The notes beneath the pieces are model-generated. The model had not been told where the DNA came from, ran no database searches, and was given only the letters and a program-made list of their open reading frames with translations. Position numbers and translations under genes: made by a program. From Microvelia longipes (Eukaryota > Arthropoda > Insecta > Hemiptera > Veliidae), in contig JACMZG010001913.1 of the NCBI GenBank assembly GCA_018340805.1, forward strand, positions 1,819,634 to 1,883,633: a DNA stretch of 64,000 nt. Direction: 5' to 3'. Numbering within the stretch: the stretch's first letter is position 1; every line of letters begins with the position of its first letter. Shown here piece after piece: positions 45,795 to 58,646 of the stretch.

Positions 45795-46021
45795 ATGCCT
45801 GTTTAGAGCCTGCGGCTCATCAGGGATAACCCCTGTGGGAACCACCTCGGGTGGTAGTAGCAACCGTTACGCTCAAAGTGTATTCTAAAGTTGGCGATAA
45901 TTTATCTAAACAATAATCTTCTATAAACTGAGAGCGTTACCTGGGATGCGAACCCCAGACCTCCGTGGGTGTCAAAGGTCAGTGTAAAGACTAACGCCTT
46001 AACGACCTCGGCCACGGAGGC
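45795..46021 (-). repeat. tRNA-derived SINE family, full minus-strand copy
   Basis: The reverse complement begins gcctccgtggccgaggtcgt, has ggggttcgcatcccaggtaa as box B, and ends ccacaggggttatccctgat followed by gagccgcaggctctaaacag. This is the best-preserved copy for defining the family. Confidence 0.92.
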
Positions 46022-46239
46022 GGCAGTATTTCAGACAGGAAATACATTTGTTTAATTTCTACCAGTCACCCATCTACTCATGATTCTGCTAGATGCTGCT
46101 ATCCTTATATGATCCAATTTGTATACCTACATGCCGGCTATATTTTAAATTGATCGAAACATTTTTTGTATTTTATAAATTTTGTTAAATCACTATTTCT
46201 CATTCTTAAATCTCAATTTCTGTACCATGTTTTAGCATA

Positions 46240-46420
46240 AATACATTTGGAGCTACGATGATAGCAGTCACTCATACAAACAAACACCTTGTTGTCAAAC
46301 ATGGTGTCTTATTGTTGTCAAACAACAAGGGTGGTCTTATAACACCTGAAACGGATATTTCAGGTGGAGTCCTGGTTTTGATTTTATCGCTAACGCAATA
46401 CTTTTTCCTATTTTACCTGC
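46240..46420 (+). repeat. Dispersed repeat family (GATGATA family), copy
   Basis: ggagctacgatgatagcagt, tcttataacacctgaaacgg, atatttcaggtggagtcctg and gttttgattttatcgctaac follow in family order. Contains the small inverted pair cacctgaaacg/tttcaggtg. Confidence 0.8.
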
Positions 46421-46552
46421 GTAAAATGAGGAAAGTATTAATTTTCTGCTTTCTGGATTATTTGTTATCCTTCTAAGAGATCTGTCTGACGTAAACCAAA
46501 CGTACAATGTGAAATGACTTTTTTTTATTATTTATAAATCCACTCGTGTGAT

Positions 46553-46675
46553 TAATTTTTCTTTTCTCTATCTTCCAGTTTTTATCTTTCTTTTTATATA
46601 AAATGAGAAAATATTGTTAACCTTATTTTAAGACTTCTTTGTAGAAACTTATGTTAAGCAAATAAAGATTTATTA
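46553..46675 (+). repeat. About 125-bp repeat A, copy 1, with AATAAA
   Basis: ttttcttttctctatcttcc to gcaaataaagatttattata, repeated at 49137-49265. AATAAA at 46661-46666 is followed by an A run from 46690, like the 3' end of a polyadenylated transcript. Confidence 0.9.
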
Positions 46676-46689
46676 TATATAGTCCAAAG

Positions 46690-46722
<33 letters not shown>
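46690..46722 (+). repeat. Poly(A) tract, 33 A
   Basis: Uninterrupted A run 24 bases after AATAAA, at the 5' side of the LINE remnant. Confidence 0.95.
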
Positions 46723-46724
<2 letters not shown>

Positions 46725-48900
46725 GACGTCATAAAAATTTTATAGACCTACTCATCTTGCATTCATTCTAAGCTTGCTTATCCTGCTAGGACTTATACAA
46801 CCCTAGATGTTCTCTTACTTGATGCAAACCCTCCTCACCCCTTCTTAGACTGTAATATAACGCTAAGCAACTGAAGGAAGCTCTAAATAATGTATAGGAT
46901 GTAAAGCCGCAAGTCCCGATGCTTTATCATATGAATTCTCTCCAGACTACCAGAACTTGGCTAAACCATCTATTGCACTTATACAATGAGGTTTTTCGTC
47001 TGGATCATTCCGCTAGTTGTCAGAAAGTTTTAACGATGCCATAAAAAAGGAGATAAGTCAGATTGTTCTATTATAGGGGCATAGCGCTTCTCAATTCCAT
47101 TGAAAAAATATTTTTCACCATCTTATTAAGGTAGACATAAGTAAATGGACTGAAACAAATAAAATGCATTCCAGAACAATCTGGCTTTCGCATAGGTCGT
47201 GGTTGCATCGACAATAATATTTATACTGCACGCTGTAACTTCGTTAAATTAATAAATAAGGTTGCTTATTCTGATTGTTATTTTCATAGATTTCACTAGA
47301 GGCCTTCGACTCTATTTTTCATGACTTGTTATGGCAAAAATTACTCGGACTTGGTTGAGTCCTAAAATAATTAAAGTTCTAAAAGCAATATATGATATCA
47401 AGCTGCTCTTGCTGTAAAAAATAAAATAGCTTCTCGGAAAGATTGAAATTAACTCGTGGGCTTTTACAAGGCGAGCCACTGTCAGCCCACCCTTTTTAGT
47501 TTATTCATTTCTGATATTGTTAATTTTTTAAGTCTAAAGGCTTTATTGGAGTAAAGCTCGGTAATGCTATTAGGATTCTAATGTTTGCTTTATGCTGACG
47601 ATGTACTATTCTTGTCAATTGCTGGACAGAAGCTCAAGAACTTTTAGACCACTCGTTATTGTACTGCTCGAAAATGGTCTTGAGGTCAACACACTAAAAA
47701 CTTAAAGCTATTATTCTCCACGGTCTACTAAACCGAAAAAAACTCAGGCCCTTAACTTACAACGGCAACAAAGTGAATTTGTGAAAAAGTTTAACACTTA
47801 GGTGTTCCATTTTCATCATCCGGCAGTTTTTACAAGCTAGCAAATACTTTATATCGAAAGGTAAATAGCCTCAGCCCAAGTCCGAATATATTAATAAATT
47901 CAAAATCAGAATTCATGGCAACAAAAACTCACTCTTTTTAACAGCCTAGCTTTATCAACTCTTTTATATAGCTGCGAAATATGGGCACCTAGGTATTTAA
48001 ACGAACTCGATACCGTTCAATCTAAGTTTTTTAAATATCTTCTTCATCTGCCTCTTGTACTCCACACTACATGTTGCGACGGGAACTTGGTCTCCTTCTA
48101 TTAAATCAAAAAATTTTTAAAGCTATGGCTAACCTTTGGTTGAAATTAATATCCATGGATTCATCCCGTCTTCCTCGCAAGTGCTTAATTGCTTTAATTA
48201 GAAGCAGATAGTAAAAAAAAATAATTTGGTAGAGTTGATTGGGTGTCCCAATTTTAAATCTCTCTTGTTGTTGATTGGCAGACCGGATGTATTAAACTCT
48301 GATGCTGACTATTTTAATCAGACTTAAAACATTTGTTGTTCAGTTTCGATAACCATATATTTTCTCTGGATATAGAAAGTGCCGTTGCCTCAGCTATTCA
48401 GTCTTCAGACACATCTCTCTTTTCTGTTCAGAAGGCGAACCATATTTGCAGAACAGGTTGGAATTCATATCTTAAGATTTGCGTCTCAAATTCGGCTTGC
48501 TAATTCTAACACAGCCAAACTATACCTTAGTAACAATAAGATCTTATTTAATAATTTAGAAACATGCCCGCTCTGTCAAACTGGTTTTGACAATATTGAA
48601 CACTTCCTTTTGCATTGTTATAATACAAGAGATATAGCTTCTAATATTTTAACTTCACTTCAATTCAAAATTTAAATAATTTGTTGTATGAAATTGATTA
48701 TAAAATGTTACGAAAAATTGTATCTATTCTCATTAGAATCACTAAAAAGAAGACAGGAATGCCTTTAATTTGTCTAATATTTTAAGCTTTCTGCATGGTT
48801 AATCAAAAGGGTTTATAATTTAAAAGACCCGACTATTCGTGTTAAAGCCTATTTTTTTGAATAACTATTAATTGTCTACAAATAATTTATCAACCTAAAT
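46723..48900 (+). pseudogene. LINE ORF2 remnant with RT core (dead)
   Basis: Frame-shifting plus-strand reading of a non-LTR reverse transcriptase. In order: AASPDALSYEF near 46900 (the GPD-IP-E region), YRGIALLNSIEKIF near 47074, SGFRIGRGCIDNIYTARCN near 47185 (QSGFR-GRG motif), EAFDSI near 47300 (first catalytic Asp region), LLYADDVLFLSIAG at 47585-47626 with the YADD catalytic box, and SLALSTLLYSCEIWAPRYL near 47945. It ends in the tail HILRFASQIRLANSNTAKL and the knuckle CPLCQTGFDNIEHFLLHC, to a stop at 48673-48675. Many frame changes show it is inactive. It is related to the fragment at 25315-26080. The endonuclease domain is missing. Confidence 0.92.
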
Positions 48901-49136
48901 TCAATTCTTTTCTAGAGGATGTGTTTAATTTATTTTATAATTGTCTAATATTATTATTTTTTTTTTATTCCATAATCTATAGTTCTTCATTCAGGTTTTA
49001 GTTAAAAGTAAAGTGCCAATATATTAGGCACTCTAATGTTCTAACCATACGAATAAACATCTAATAATTAAAAAATCACTTTTCAATTTTTTCTTTAAAA
49101 ATAAAGGCTCGCATAATGTGACGACGCCGAAAAGAG
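48901..49136. other. Spacer after the LINE, AT-rich
   Basis: Possible LINE 3' UTR, no tail or target duplication recognisable. Confidence 0.4.
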
Positions 49137-49265
49137 TAAATTTTCTTTTCTCTATTCTTCCAGTTTTTATCTTTCTTTTTATTTATAAAATGAGAAAATG
49201 TATTGTTAACCTTAGTTTTAAGACTTCTTTGTAGAAAACTTATGTTTTAAGCAAATAAAGATTTA
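49137..49265 (+). repeat. About 125-bp repeat A, copy 2
   Basis: Nearly the same as 46553-46675, with several single-base indels. Here it runs straight into duplication copy 2, whereas copy 1 of A follows duplication copy 1. Confidence 0.9.
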
Positions 49266-49325
49266 TTATTCCTTGCGTTTTATTTGCTCTCTATATTATT
49301 ATAGAGAGCAATATAACTATAAACC

Positions 49326-49456
49326 GCCTCGTGGCCGAGGTCGTTAGAGTGTTATTTTTTACACTGACCTTTGTAACCACGGAGTTCTAGGATTCGCATC
49401 CGGGTTACGCTCTTAGTTTACCTATATAAACATTTTTGTTTAGATAAATTAGTGCC
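49326..49456 (+). repeat. tRNA-derived SINE family, head part (in duplication copy 2)
   Basis: gcctcgtggccgaggtcgtt, one base shorter than its partner at 44710, then ggattcgcatccgggttacg. Confidence 0.85.
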
Positions 49457-49867
49457 AACACTCGTATTTCTAAAAATTTTCTTGTTTCTTGGGAATACGG
49501 AGAACAGAAAAGGCACATAACAATCAAAATAGCCTTATATTTAATATTTCCTAACTAGAACGTAGTGCAGTCATTTAACTAACAAAACTAAGCAAAGCAA
49601 ATATTTCAATTATAAAGTAAAGAAAACATTTGAGTATAAAATATATATTTTCAATGGAATAATATCTATTTTTATATTTGTATATTTACTTTGTATATTA
49701 TGTAATCCAATCCCTTGGATCCCCCTTTGTCCCTTTTCTATTAAAATGTTTCAATTTCAGTTCTTGAATAGGGATTTCTATACAAGGACTTTGATAAATT
49801 TATATAGAGAGGTTTTGTATTTTTTATTTATTCGTCATTATATTTTTAAATGTAAATTTGCTATTGT

Positions 49868-50090
<223 letters not shown>

Positions 50091-50361
50091 AATTCGCAAC
50101 GCTCCCTGCTCAATATATACAATTCACCAAATGCATACTGTAGTACGTCTTCGGGCTCGCTTCGCACGTATCAGATAGTAAATTTAATTAGTAAAATGAT
50201 CTGAAAAATCTTTATCTGCTCTCTGCATTTCTGGATCGAGGAAAAACGTATACCTCGAAACTTTCCTTATCATATCGTCCTTAGATCATAAAAAAATCCA
50301 AATTGATTCTGCAACGCGTCTTAGAACTCGCTTCACACGACCTCAGACAGGAAATTAATAA

Positions 50362-50589
50362 TATGCCTGTTTAGAGCCTTGCGGCTCATCAGGATAACCC
50401 CTGTGGGAACCACCTCGGGTGGTAAGTAGCAACCGTTAACGCTCCAAAGTGTATTCTAAGTGGCGATAATTTATCTAAACAATAATCTTCTATAAACTGA
50501 GAGCGTTACCTGGGACGAACCCCAGACCTCCGTGGGTGTCAAAGGTCAGTGTAAAGACTAACGCCTTAACGACCTCGGCCACGGAGGCG
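50362..50589 (-). repeat. tRNA-derived SINE family, minus copy (in duplication copy 2)
   Basis: Same as 45795-46021 apart from small indels, including a loss in the box B region (cctgggacgaacccc against cctgggatgcgaacccc). Confidence 0.9.
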
Positions 50590-50809
50590 GCAGTATTTCA
50601 GACAGGAAATACATTTGTTTAATTTCTACCAGTCACCCATCTACTCATGATTCTGCTAGATGCTGCTATCCTTATATGATCCAATTTGTATACCTACATG
50701 CCGGCTATATTTTAAATTGATCGAAACATTTTTGTATTTTATAAATTTGTTAAATCACTATTTCTCATTCTTAAATCTCAATTTCTGTCATGTTTAGCAT
50801 AAATAATTT

Positions 50810-50990
50810 GGAGCTACGATGATAGCGTCATCATACAAACAAACACCTTGTTGTCAAACATGGTGTCTTATTGTTGTCAAACAACAAGGGTGGTCTTATA
50901 ACACCTGAAACGGATATTTCAGGTGGAGTCCTGGTTCTGATTTTTATCGCTAACGCAATACTTTTCCTATTTACCTGCGGTATAAATGAG
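50810..50990 (+). repeat. Dispersed repeat family (GATGATA family), in duplication copy 2
   Basis: Partner of 46240-46420. Confidence 0.8.
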
Positions 50991-51113
50991 GAAAAGTATT
51001 AATTTTCTGCTTTCTGGATTATTTGTTATCCTTCTAAGAGATCTGTCTGACGTAACCAAACGTACAATGTGAAATGACTTTTTTTATTATTTATAAATCC
51101 ACTCGTGTGATTA

Positions 51114-51914
51114 ATGTATCCGCGGAAGAGTCTTATCGGTGTGATTGAGAGCAATTTATGTCAAAGAAATTGACCCTATCAACACAGAGGCAAAACATTG
51201 GATGGGAAAATTACCAGCTACCCCTCTACCAATTTCAAGCAAGATTGTTCCATTCCAATTTTCGGACTTCTATCTCAATTTTTATCTTTGTTGTCTAAAT
51301 TGGACCTTGTTATAAAAAGTGTCACAAATAGATAGAGGAAATATCTGAAATACGAAAATATTACATCCTACATGAGTCACTTATGTTTTTAGGTAAATAT
51401 GACACAAGATACATGTTCCATTAATGCTGAAACTAATATTAGTTGCAAGGGGGGAGGTGGGTAGGAGAAGATTCTGTTGTTTGGTCATATAGCTATTACT
51501 TCTTGAATATTTTTTGACTCCTCCAGACAGATGCCACACCGTGGAAGCATAAGACAGACCCATACCACTTTAAACAGGCATATTATTATTTTATACACGC
51601 AACATTAAACATACTCACACACACACAAACACACAGTAGATTATATATAAATATATAATATTATATATATATAATAAAATATATATTATATCAGGTCTTG
51701 CTCCTTGACTGTTCGATCCCTTACTGCCTTCTTCCGTTTATCTTTTCACAACCTATAACATAATAATAAATTCTTAAAAGAGCTTCTAAGAAATATTTTA
51801 GTTGTTTATTTATTTATTATTTTAGTTAATTAGTTTCTAAAAAAACTACCTACATGCATATTTGATTGATTGTTCTTAAATCATTACATTAATAATATTT
51901 TTTTTGTTTAACAG
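51114..51914. other. End of the GPCR intron
   Basis: Short (TA)n at about 51640-51690 and a strong acceptor with a T-rich tract (ttttttttgtttaacag) ending at 51914. Nothing else recognised. Confidence 0.55.
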
Positions 51915-52336
51915 CGAAACGAGAATGGAGGAGAAACCGCCGCACAATGTTGATATTGTCAGTTATCGCCATAGTCTTCGCCGTAAGCTGGTTACCAATG
52001 ACAGCTTTTACATTACTGGTTGAACTGCATCCAAAAGCTGTCACTTCACCTAGTACTTTATACTTAATATTCGCTAGTTGTCATATAGTAGCTATGTCTA
52101 CTGCTGTGACCAATCCTTTAATGTATGGTTGGTTAAATACTAACTTCAGGAGAGAATTCAAAGTATGGGTGGAAGTAAATAGACTCCACCCACGGAGAGA
52201 CATGCCTGAGAGGAGTATGGTTACTAAGGGACAAGATCGAAGGGTTAGCACCACGTGCTTTACAACTGTTACGTCGTCCAACACTCGCCCTTCAACTACC
52301 CTCACCATCCTACAGGGAACAGCACAGATTGTCTAG
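51915..52336 (+). CDS. NPFR: Neuropeptide Y/F-type GPCR, last exon (TM6, TM7, helix 8, C-tail)
   Basis: Enters in phase 1, completing an Ala codon with the base left by the exon ending at 27138. It codes a basic end of intracellular loop 3 (KREWRRNRRT), then TM6 (MLILSVIAIVFAVSWLPMTA) with SWLP in place of the common CWLP, as usual in NPY2R/NPFR-type receptors. Next come a short third extracellular loop, TM7 (FASCHIVAMSTAVTNPLMYG), whose NPLMY is the NPxxY switch, and helix 8 (WLNTNFRREF). The HIVAM and NPLMYGWLNTNFR phrases closely match NPY2-type receptors. The C-tail of about 60 residues is rich in Ser/Thr (phosphorylation and arrestin sites are plausible) and lacks a Cys directly after helix 8. 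The stop is TAG at 52334-52336. A variant polyadenylation hexamer, ATTAAA, is at 52522-52527. Confidence 0.93.
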
Positions 52337-53640
52337 CCCTCAATCGTCTCGGAGGAATTATCCTCTGAGTAGAAATTAAGTCTCTATTTGTCTCTCTCCT
52401 TTCTTACTTCACCACTACTATGTGTTTCCCGTGTCAATAAGTGTTTAGTGTCGTATATGAACACTACCCTTAATTATTATAAGTGTCGACTGTGTATAGT
52501 TTTTTTAAAAATATTTTTTAAATTAAATCTGAAGCCTTCTTAAAAACTAAAATTTCTCTTCGAAAAATTTCTATTTTGAATTGATTTAGAATTAGAATAT
52601 GTTGTTCTAAAAAAACTAAGGTTCTTTTATTCATTAGTGACATAAACTTCCACGAATTCGGCTAATCCAATAAGACCAGATAAGATTAATAAAATTCTTG
52701 TATTAGCTGAATCTAAAGCTGACATAAAATCTAGTAAGAAAAGAGACCATATGTGATGGCCTTTTTTGCTAGATGTGATGGATAATTTCTACGTATAACA
52801 TTCTACAAGGAGATAAGAGATCCGTTGTTTTAGGGCCTCAAAAAGAGAGGTCTTCGTAGATTATTTTGTTATTGGTTTGTAAATTATGGTAGAATCACCT
52901 GTACGCCTGATGATTCCTTTTTAACATATTATTATACTAAATTATCTAATAAATCATCTGTAGCATATATTTTGTTATTAAAAAAAGATAATAACGCAGC
53001 CCTGGCCTGCAGTTACTGCTGTATAGACAGTAGTCAAGCGTTGGAGGTAGACCACTGGATTATGTCCATCATTCGAATCCATTTTCTCCTCGTCCTCTAT
53101 TCACTTAACTGTTGAATTTCGTCGTTTGAAAACCTACAAAATTATTTCTTAAAGAATCAGCTACCGTCGTTACTTGCAGTTGACGGTAACAGCCTGTATT
53201 GACGGTTGCTAATTCTTCGATTGCTTTTATTTTGATTTTCAATTGTTTTCCTTCAACATAAGGCAAATATAATCTCATTAATTTCTAGAAAGTTATTTTC
53301 TGCAGAGATAACTCTTGATAATTCAATCTAGGAATTCATGTTGATCCAAATTACCTCAGTTCTATCACATAAATGTAATGATCTTTTTTGTCACTCACGC
53401 TAGAACCTGACAAAAAAACTAGAACCTGACCAAAAACTTCCAAAAAATGGAGGTGATTTCAAACATTCACATCGTGTATGGTATGTTACGTTAGCGAAGT
53501 TACCCCCATTCGTGTGAAAACAAAAGCTCTTTTCCTATTCATATGTCAGGATTACGTTAATTGTAAGTTACGGCAAATATGATATGGGAATTTTCAGTTG
53601 CAAAGGGTAAGCTTTAATTTTACGGAGACTTCTCTTATTT
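52337..53640. other. 3' UTR and downstream sequence
   Basis: The first about 190 bases are probably 3' UTR, ending near ATTAAA at 52522. Farther on, a box B-like cattcgaatcc at about 53078-53088 is isolated. No other gene recognised up to 53640. Confidence 0.45.
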
Positions 53641-53641
53641 A

Positions 53642-53798
53642 TGGCCCGTATTCAAAGACACCTTTTAACATTTTCCTAACATTCTCCTTGTTCCTTAAGG
53701 AGAATGTTAGGAAAATGTTAGGAAAATGTTGGGAAGATGTTAGGAAAATGTTAGGAAAATGTTAGGAAAATGTTAGGAAGATGTCTTTGAATACGGGC
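53642..53798. repeat. Hairpin element with ggcccgtattcaaagac ends and 11-bp repeats
   Basis: Perfect 17-base terminal inverted repeats (53642-53658 and 53782-53798). The right arm is expanded by about seven tandem units of tgttaggaaaa/tgttaggaaga. The left arm holds the inverse of only one or two units. One end of the same family is at 20008-20024. Confidence 0.88.
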
Positions 53799-53923
53799 CT
53801 ATATGGACTATGGTGACTTATCTTACGTATTTTGGGGTTTTGTTAAGACTACAAATGTCATAAGAAAAAAACATTGGCTGCTACTGCTACTTTTATGCCA
53901 AAATTTATGAAGTGATTCAATTC
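53799..53923. other. Spacer, nothing recognised
   Basis: Unique AT-rich sequence. Confidence 0.4.
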
Positions 53924-54111
53924 GAACAAACCAAAGGCATTCGGAGGTTATAACCTGACTTATCTATGAATGACGTGTGACGACATTGCAGGAATCGGCG
54001 TATGAAAGTTTACTATTTATTCCTGCAATGACTTCAATGTCAGACTTAAACCTAACATGTCAAAAAATTTAATTTCATTAATAACCACCTTCCAATTGAA
54101 TCACCTTATAA
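53924..54111. repeat. Palindromic MITE family, copy 5
   Basis: tttatgaagtgattcaattc to ccaattgaatcaccttataa, with internal tgcaggaatcgg and attcctgcaatgac. About 30 bases shorter than copy 1 because of internal losses. Confidence 0.9.
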
Positions 54112-56450
54112 TTTTTATCAGCTTGACTTTTAGCGACTATTCCAATTGAAGAGGAGGTTATTAATAAAGGTTACGTTGTGTGACAAAAATTCGAACAAAA
54201 CAATAACAAAATCACACATTATTTATTAAAATATTAATATTAAAATATTTGGGTACAAAAAAACAAGACAAAGGGTTTGTTTACATAATATTATATCATT
54301 TGATAGTCATCTCTCAATTATTGAAAAAATCTACGTCCCATTTTTAAAATATCGAGATAACTTGGTCTATTTAAAAAATATTGAAAAAACTCAATCTTTC
54401 ATAAAAATCAATTTTTTAAACCCGCTCTAACATTTTAAGGAGGAATAGGTTCACTTGTTCTATTCCACTTAATCAAAAAAGTCACTTCAAACAAATCAAC
54501 TTGTTCGTTTAGTCGAGTGTACACTGTTAACCTACATTGTACATTCACCTTACACAATATAACTGGATATGTGTTAAAACGTATCCTATACAAACTAACT
54601 ATTTAAAAAAAAAAGATTTTCATTGGTTCCGTCTATTCAAAAAGAATGCAAAAAAATTTCGTAAAAACCATAAAAAAATTCTAAACAAAGAAACAACTTT
54701 TAAACAATTCTATAAATACATACTACTTAATGTTATAATATAATAAGGTACATAAAAAGAGAATTTATTACATTTAAATAAAATATTTAAGATATTATAC
54801 TTGTAAAATGTTTAATAGTTTATCAATTTTAATATAATATCTTATTAGCTGTAACTATAGTCTGTTATTTTATCCCTTATATTTTTCTATGCACATAATT
54901 TTTGATAGTTTGTATTATACTTTAATTATTATTGTATAGATATTGAATATAATAGATGAGTGATGTTTTCTAATGATGAACTAGCTTAAAAAAAAATAAA
55001 TAACAAATAATAATAAAATAATTGATTATGTATTAAAAAAAACTGCTCATTTCAGCAACCTGTAATTTCATACTAATATTAAAAAAATATATAAAGAATA
55101 ACATTTTCCCCCGTTTGTTAGGAAATGTTTAAACCAATTCATGACATCATATTGATTTTTTTGTAAGACCTTTAATATTTCTTTTATCTTATTAATTGTA
55201 TTTTTCCGATTAAAACGATGTAAAATATGTTAAAAGAAGTAATTAAAAACCTTATATTACAAACATCTAAGATTTGTTTCAAAATTAATTTAGTCCCAGG
55301 GTTAATTTACAAAGGCATACGATAGACCCGCAATCAGGAAAATTTCATCATTAGAGAATTCTCAAAGTTAAAAAATATTTAAAAAAATAAAAAATATATC
55401 GAGTTAGGTGGAGTTATTTAAAAATACAATCAGGGTTATCACATACCACAGAAAAATGCCTCTAAAAAGAAACATCAAGTTTTTCAGAAATCAATTTCCC
55501 AACAAATCATTTTTCTTCGTATTTTTTTTTTTTTTTTTTGAAAAATGTTAAAAAAGGACTGAAAAATATAAAATAAATCAAATCATAACAAAAAAAGAGT
55601 TTCATACGGATTCAATAGCGTAATTTTTACCATTTTGTTACCGCCGCTATTTTTTACCGCGATAAATCCAAGTTACCTAAAAAATGAATATACTCCCGGA
55701 ATATCAATTGCTTCAAGAGGTTTTTCTTCTTAAATTTAATTATTTCTTTTTTCTTATTCAGGTCGTACGTATTTTTTTTTTTTACTGCTTCCCTTTCTCT
55801 TTTATTTAATCAATTTCTTTTTAAATTTAAAAATATGAAACTAAAGAAACATGACTTGTTTTTTTTTGCATCACGAAGTATTAGATAAAGGGTTTATTTT
55901 CCCTTTTTATCTTCAGGGTAGAAATTTTTTAATTTATTTTTTTTTAGCACCAAACTTTTAAATTATTTAAATAAAAAAAATACGCTTATATTATTAAAAC
56001 AGGTTAAAAATAATAAAAATTATAAAATAGCTGCGGGCAATATTTAGGGGCAACACTTGAGCCAAGACCACAAGTACCGTTTTCTCCCACTTTTATTTGC
56101 ATAATACAAAAAAAACAACATAAGCAAACAATGCACATAAAAATACAACAATACTTCATAAAGTATCGATAAAGTCATAATTTGTAAAATTTATATCATA
56201 CTATATTATTAATGTATAAAAGTTATATTTCATTATTTATTATAAATATTATATAATTAATGTACACATAATTATTATTAATAGAGGATTTTAATAATTT
56301 TAAAACAAAAATTTGGACCAAGTCTTTGAATAAATGTATGTTTGTCAGGTGATTTTTACAATGATGAAAAGAAGATTATAAAAAAATTATTATCAAGTCT
56401 TGTGAATTTTTGTAAATCAAAAATAATTAATAACTGAATAAATATATATA

Positions 56451-56488
<38 letters not shown>

Positions 56489-57930
56489 GCGTCTCCACCA
56501 ATCTCGGGATAAGGTTATGATAATATATATATATATAATATTATATATATATATATATAATATATATAATTATATATAGTACTAGTATTTAAACTTCACT
56601 CTAATTAATAAAAAAAAGTATAAAAAACTAAAAAAGAGGTTTATATTTATACAATAAATAATATACATTGCATAAATATTAAGTATGAATGGCATTTTCA
56701 CGGACGAAAGAAATAGTTTGTTATTGTTTTAAAAATAATGAATTAAATTGTGTTAATCTGATATTTTTTTAATTCTACTGATTATATATATTGTGAATTG
56801 TATGTTGGTTGTAAATTCAGACTCTGTAAATAATAAATACTACTACAATTAATTATTGTTCATTTTTGTTTAATTTCGTATTTAAATTGATTTAATTTTT
56901 GTTGTTGTTAGTTTTCCTAAGACAATGTTTCTTATTCCTTTATTTGCATTTATTAATGAAATTAAAAATTGCTTGTATTTTTTGTATAGTTTTGAATTTA
57001 TTACTGGAGATGATACAGGCCTATTAAACATATAAATGAGCCTATTGTGTTTAATGCCTATATCATTTCATTATAAATAAGATAAATAAATTTATAAAAA
57101 TAATTAAAAAATAAAATAAAATTTTGTCCTTTGATCTAAAGTTACCTGTCTGTATATGTAATTATTTTATTATAATAAATATGTAAACTGTATAATTATA
57201 ATGTCTTTAATGTGTAAAAATTATATAAATATTATGTTTTTATTCTTATATAAATTGATGTTATATAACTGTATTTTGATAATTTTAGAGTGTGTTAAAT
57301 AATAATTATTTGTTTACTAAGAAAAATATATTAATTTTTATTTTTGTTGGTATTTTGCTGATAAGGAAAAAAGTTATAAAAATTATGTTTTAGAGATAAA
57401 AAATTATAAATCTTTTTTAAAAATTAAAAAAAAAATATTTTATAAAGAATTAATTTCAGATCTTAAGGGAAATATGAAAAAAATGCTCCTTAGACTATTT
57501 TATCGGGTTATTATTTTAGCCGTTTTAAAGGAAAGAAATGTAGCTTTTCGTTTAGAGTAAAAAGAGTATTCTTTGTGATAAAGAAAATTTAAATTTGTAT
57601 GCGGGTAGAAGATTTTTAGTTGCCAATAATAAATATATAAAAATATGGGAAAGTATGGTCCAACATTTTCAAGAATGGTCTCTGCCCCGAGTAAATCAGT
57701 CCATGCCACTTTAAATGCACTACTATTTTTGGCACCTACTAACATTACATCTATTTATATACTATTAATACATTGAAGGTAGTATACATATTTTAAAATT
57801 AACTTTGAAACACAACAAAAAAATTAGTGCATTTTCAAGGAGAAGTTGACGCTTATTCATATATCCCTTACATCAGTTAATATTTCGATTATCTTTATTC
57901 TGGTAAAATAGTAGTCTAGCATCGAAACCT
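54112..57930. other. AT-rich gene-free stretch
   Basis: About 3.8 kb with no exon, repeat protein or SINE recognised. A fragment at 54432-54452 (ttaaggaggaataggttca) matches the ends of the element at 62690-62890. (TA)n tracts lie at 56440-56486 and 56522-56578. Many poly-A and poly-T runs are present. Confidence 0.5.
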
Positions 57931-58009
57931 GTTGATACCCTCTATACCATATTATACTGTCTGTATCCTTATATGTTATACTTATATGTATAAGTACCTT
58001 ACATTCCTA

Positions 58010-58130
58010 TTTCATTTAAGTATCTTATATTTCTGTTTCTTTGTTAGTATCTTATATTTCTGTTTCTTTGTTAGTATCTTATATTTCTGTTTCTTTGTTA
58101 GTATCTTATACTTCTGTTTTTTTTTAGTAC
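58010..58130. repeat. 27-bp tandem repeat, main block
   Basis: About four units of tagtatcttatatttctgtt(tctttgt). Further units at 58647-58675 continue the array beyond a SINE-containing block. Confidence 0.93.
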
Positions 58131-58404
58131 TTAGTTAGTAGTAATATGGGGAGAGTGGGTAGCAACTACCAGGCAAGTAGGCCACGTTGTTGGGCCCTTT
58201 TTGCCAGCTTCCTAAGATAGTATTCTACTCCTTTTGATTTCAAGCGTAGGTATATTCCATCTAATCTAGACAGAAGAGCCGTTCATTTCTATGGTTCCTC
58301 TCATGCTTTTTTCAAGCAATCATACATATTTTCACCGACTCTTATAGTCTAGTGAAAACTAGGAACAACACGTGCTCTCACTGTTAATACAAACCTACTA
58401 TACC

Positions 58405-58640
58405 CACTTTCATTTAGGGTTAGGGATCTTTAACAAGTACCTGACAACGCACTGGCTCGAGATCACCGGCTTTACGTCCCTTCAGATGGACGTGATACGC
58501 AGAATTTTTAACACTCTCATAAAAATCTCAGAGGCCTGTGCTGGGATTGAACCCATGACTAAATGAACTCGGAAGTTTCATCAAGTCCATTTATTCTGTG
58601 TAATGGCCGCGTACCTTAACCACTACACCACGGGTGACTT
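58405..58640 (-). repeat. tRNA-derived SINE, third type
   Basis: The minus strand reads gtcacccgtggtgtagtggt(taagg) as box A and gtcatgggttcaatcccagc as box B, then the body ctctgagatttttatgagag, gacgtaaagccggtgatctc and gtcaggtacttgttaaagat. It sits inside the 27-bp tandem array. A relic of its body is at about 32577-32603. Confidence 0.85.
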
Positions 58641-58646
58641 TTTGCT

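Larger units (their letters stand above)
44649..46552. repeat. 1.9-kb direct duplication, copy 1
   Basis: From ttattccttgcgttttattt to cactcgtgtgattaat this block is nearly the same as 49266-51113 on the same strand. The two differ largely by short indels and by the length of the internal (TA)n. It carries a SINE head (plus), a (TA)n tract, a full SINE (minus) and a GATGATA-family repeat. Confidence 0.95.

Noticed and set aside
53078..53088. tRNA-like element from an isolated box B word
   Set aside because: No matching box A or body sequence could be found nearby.
54537..54743. Lys/Phe-rich plus-strand frame resembling a small protein
   Set aside because: AT-driven composition, no motif, no splice or promoter context.
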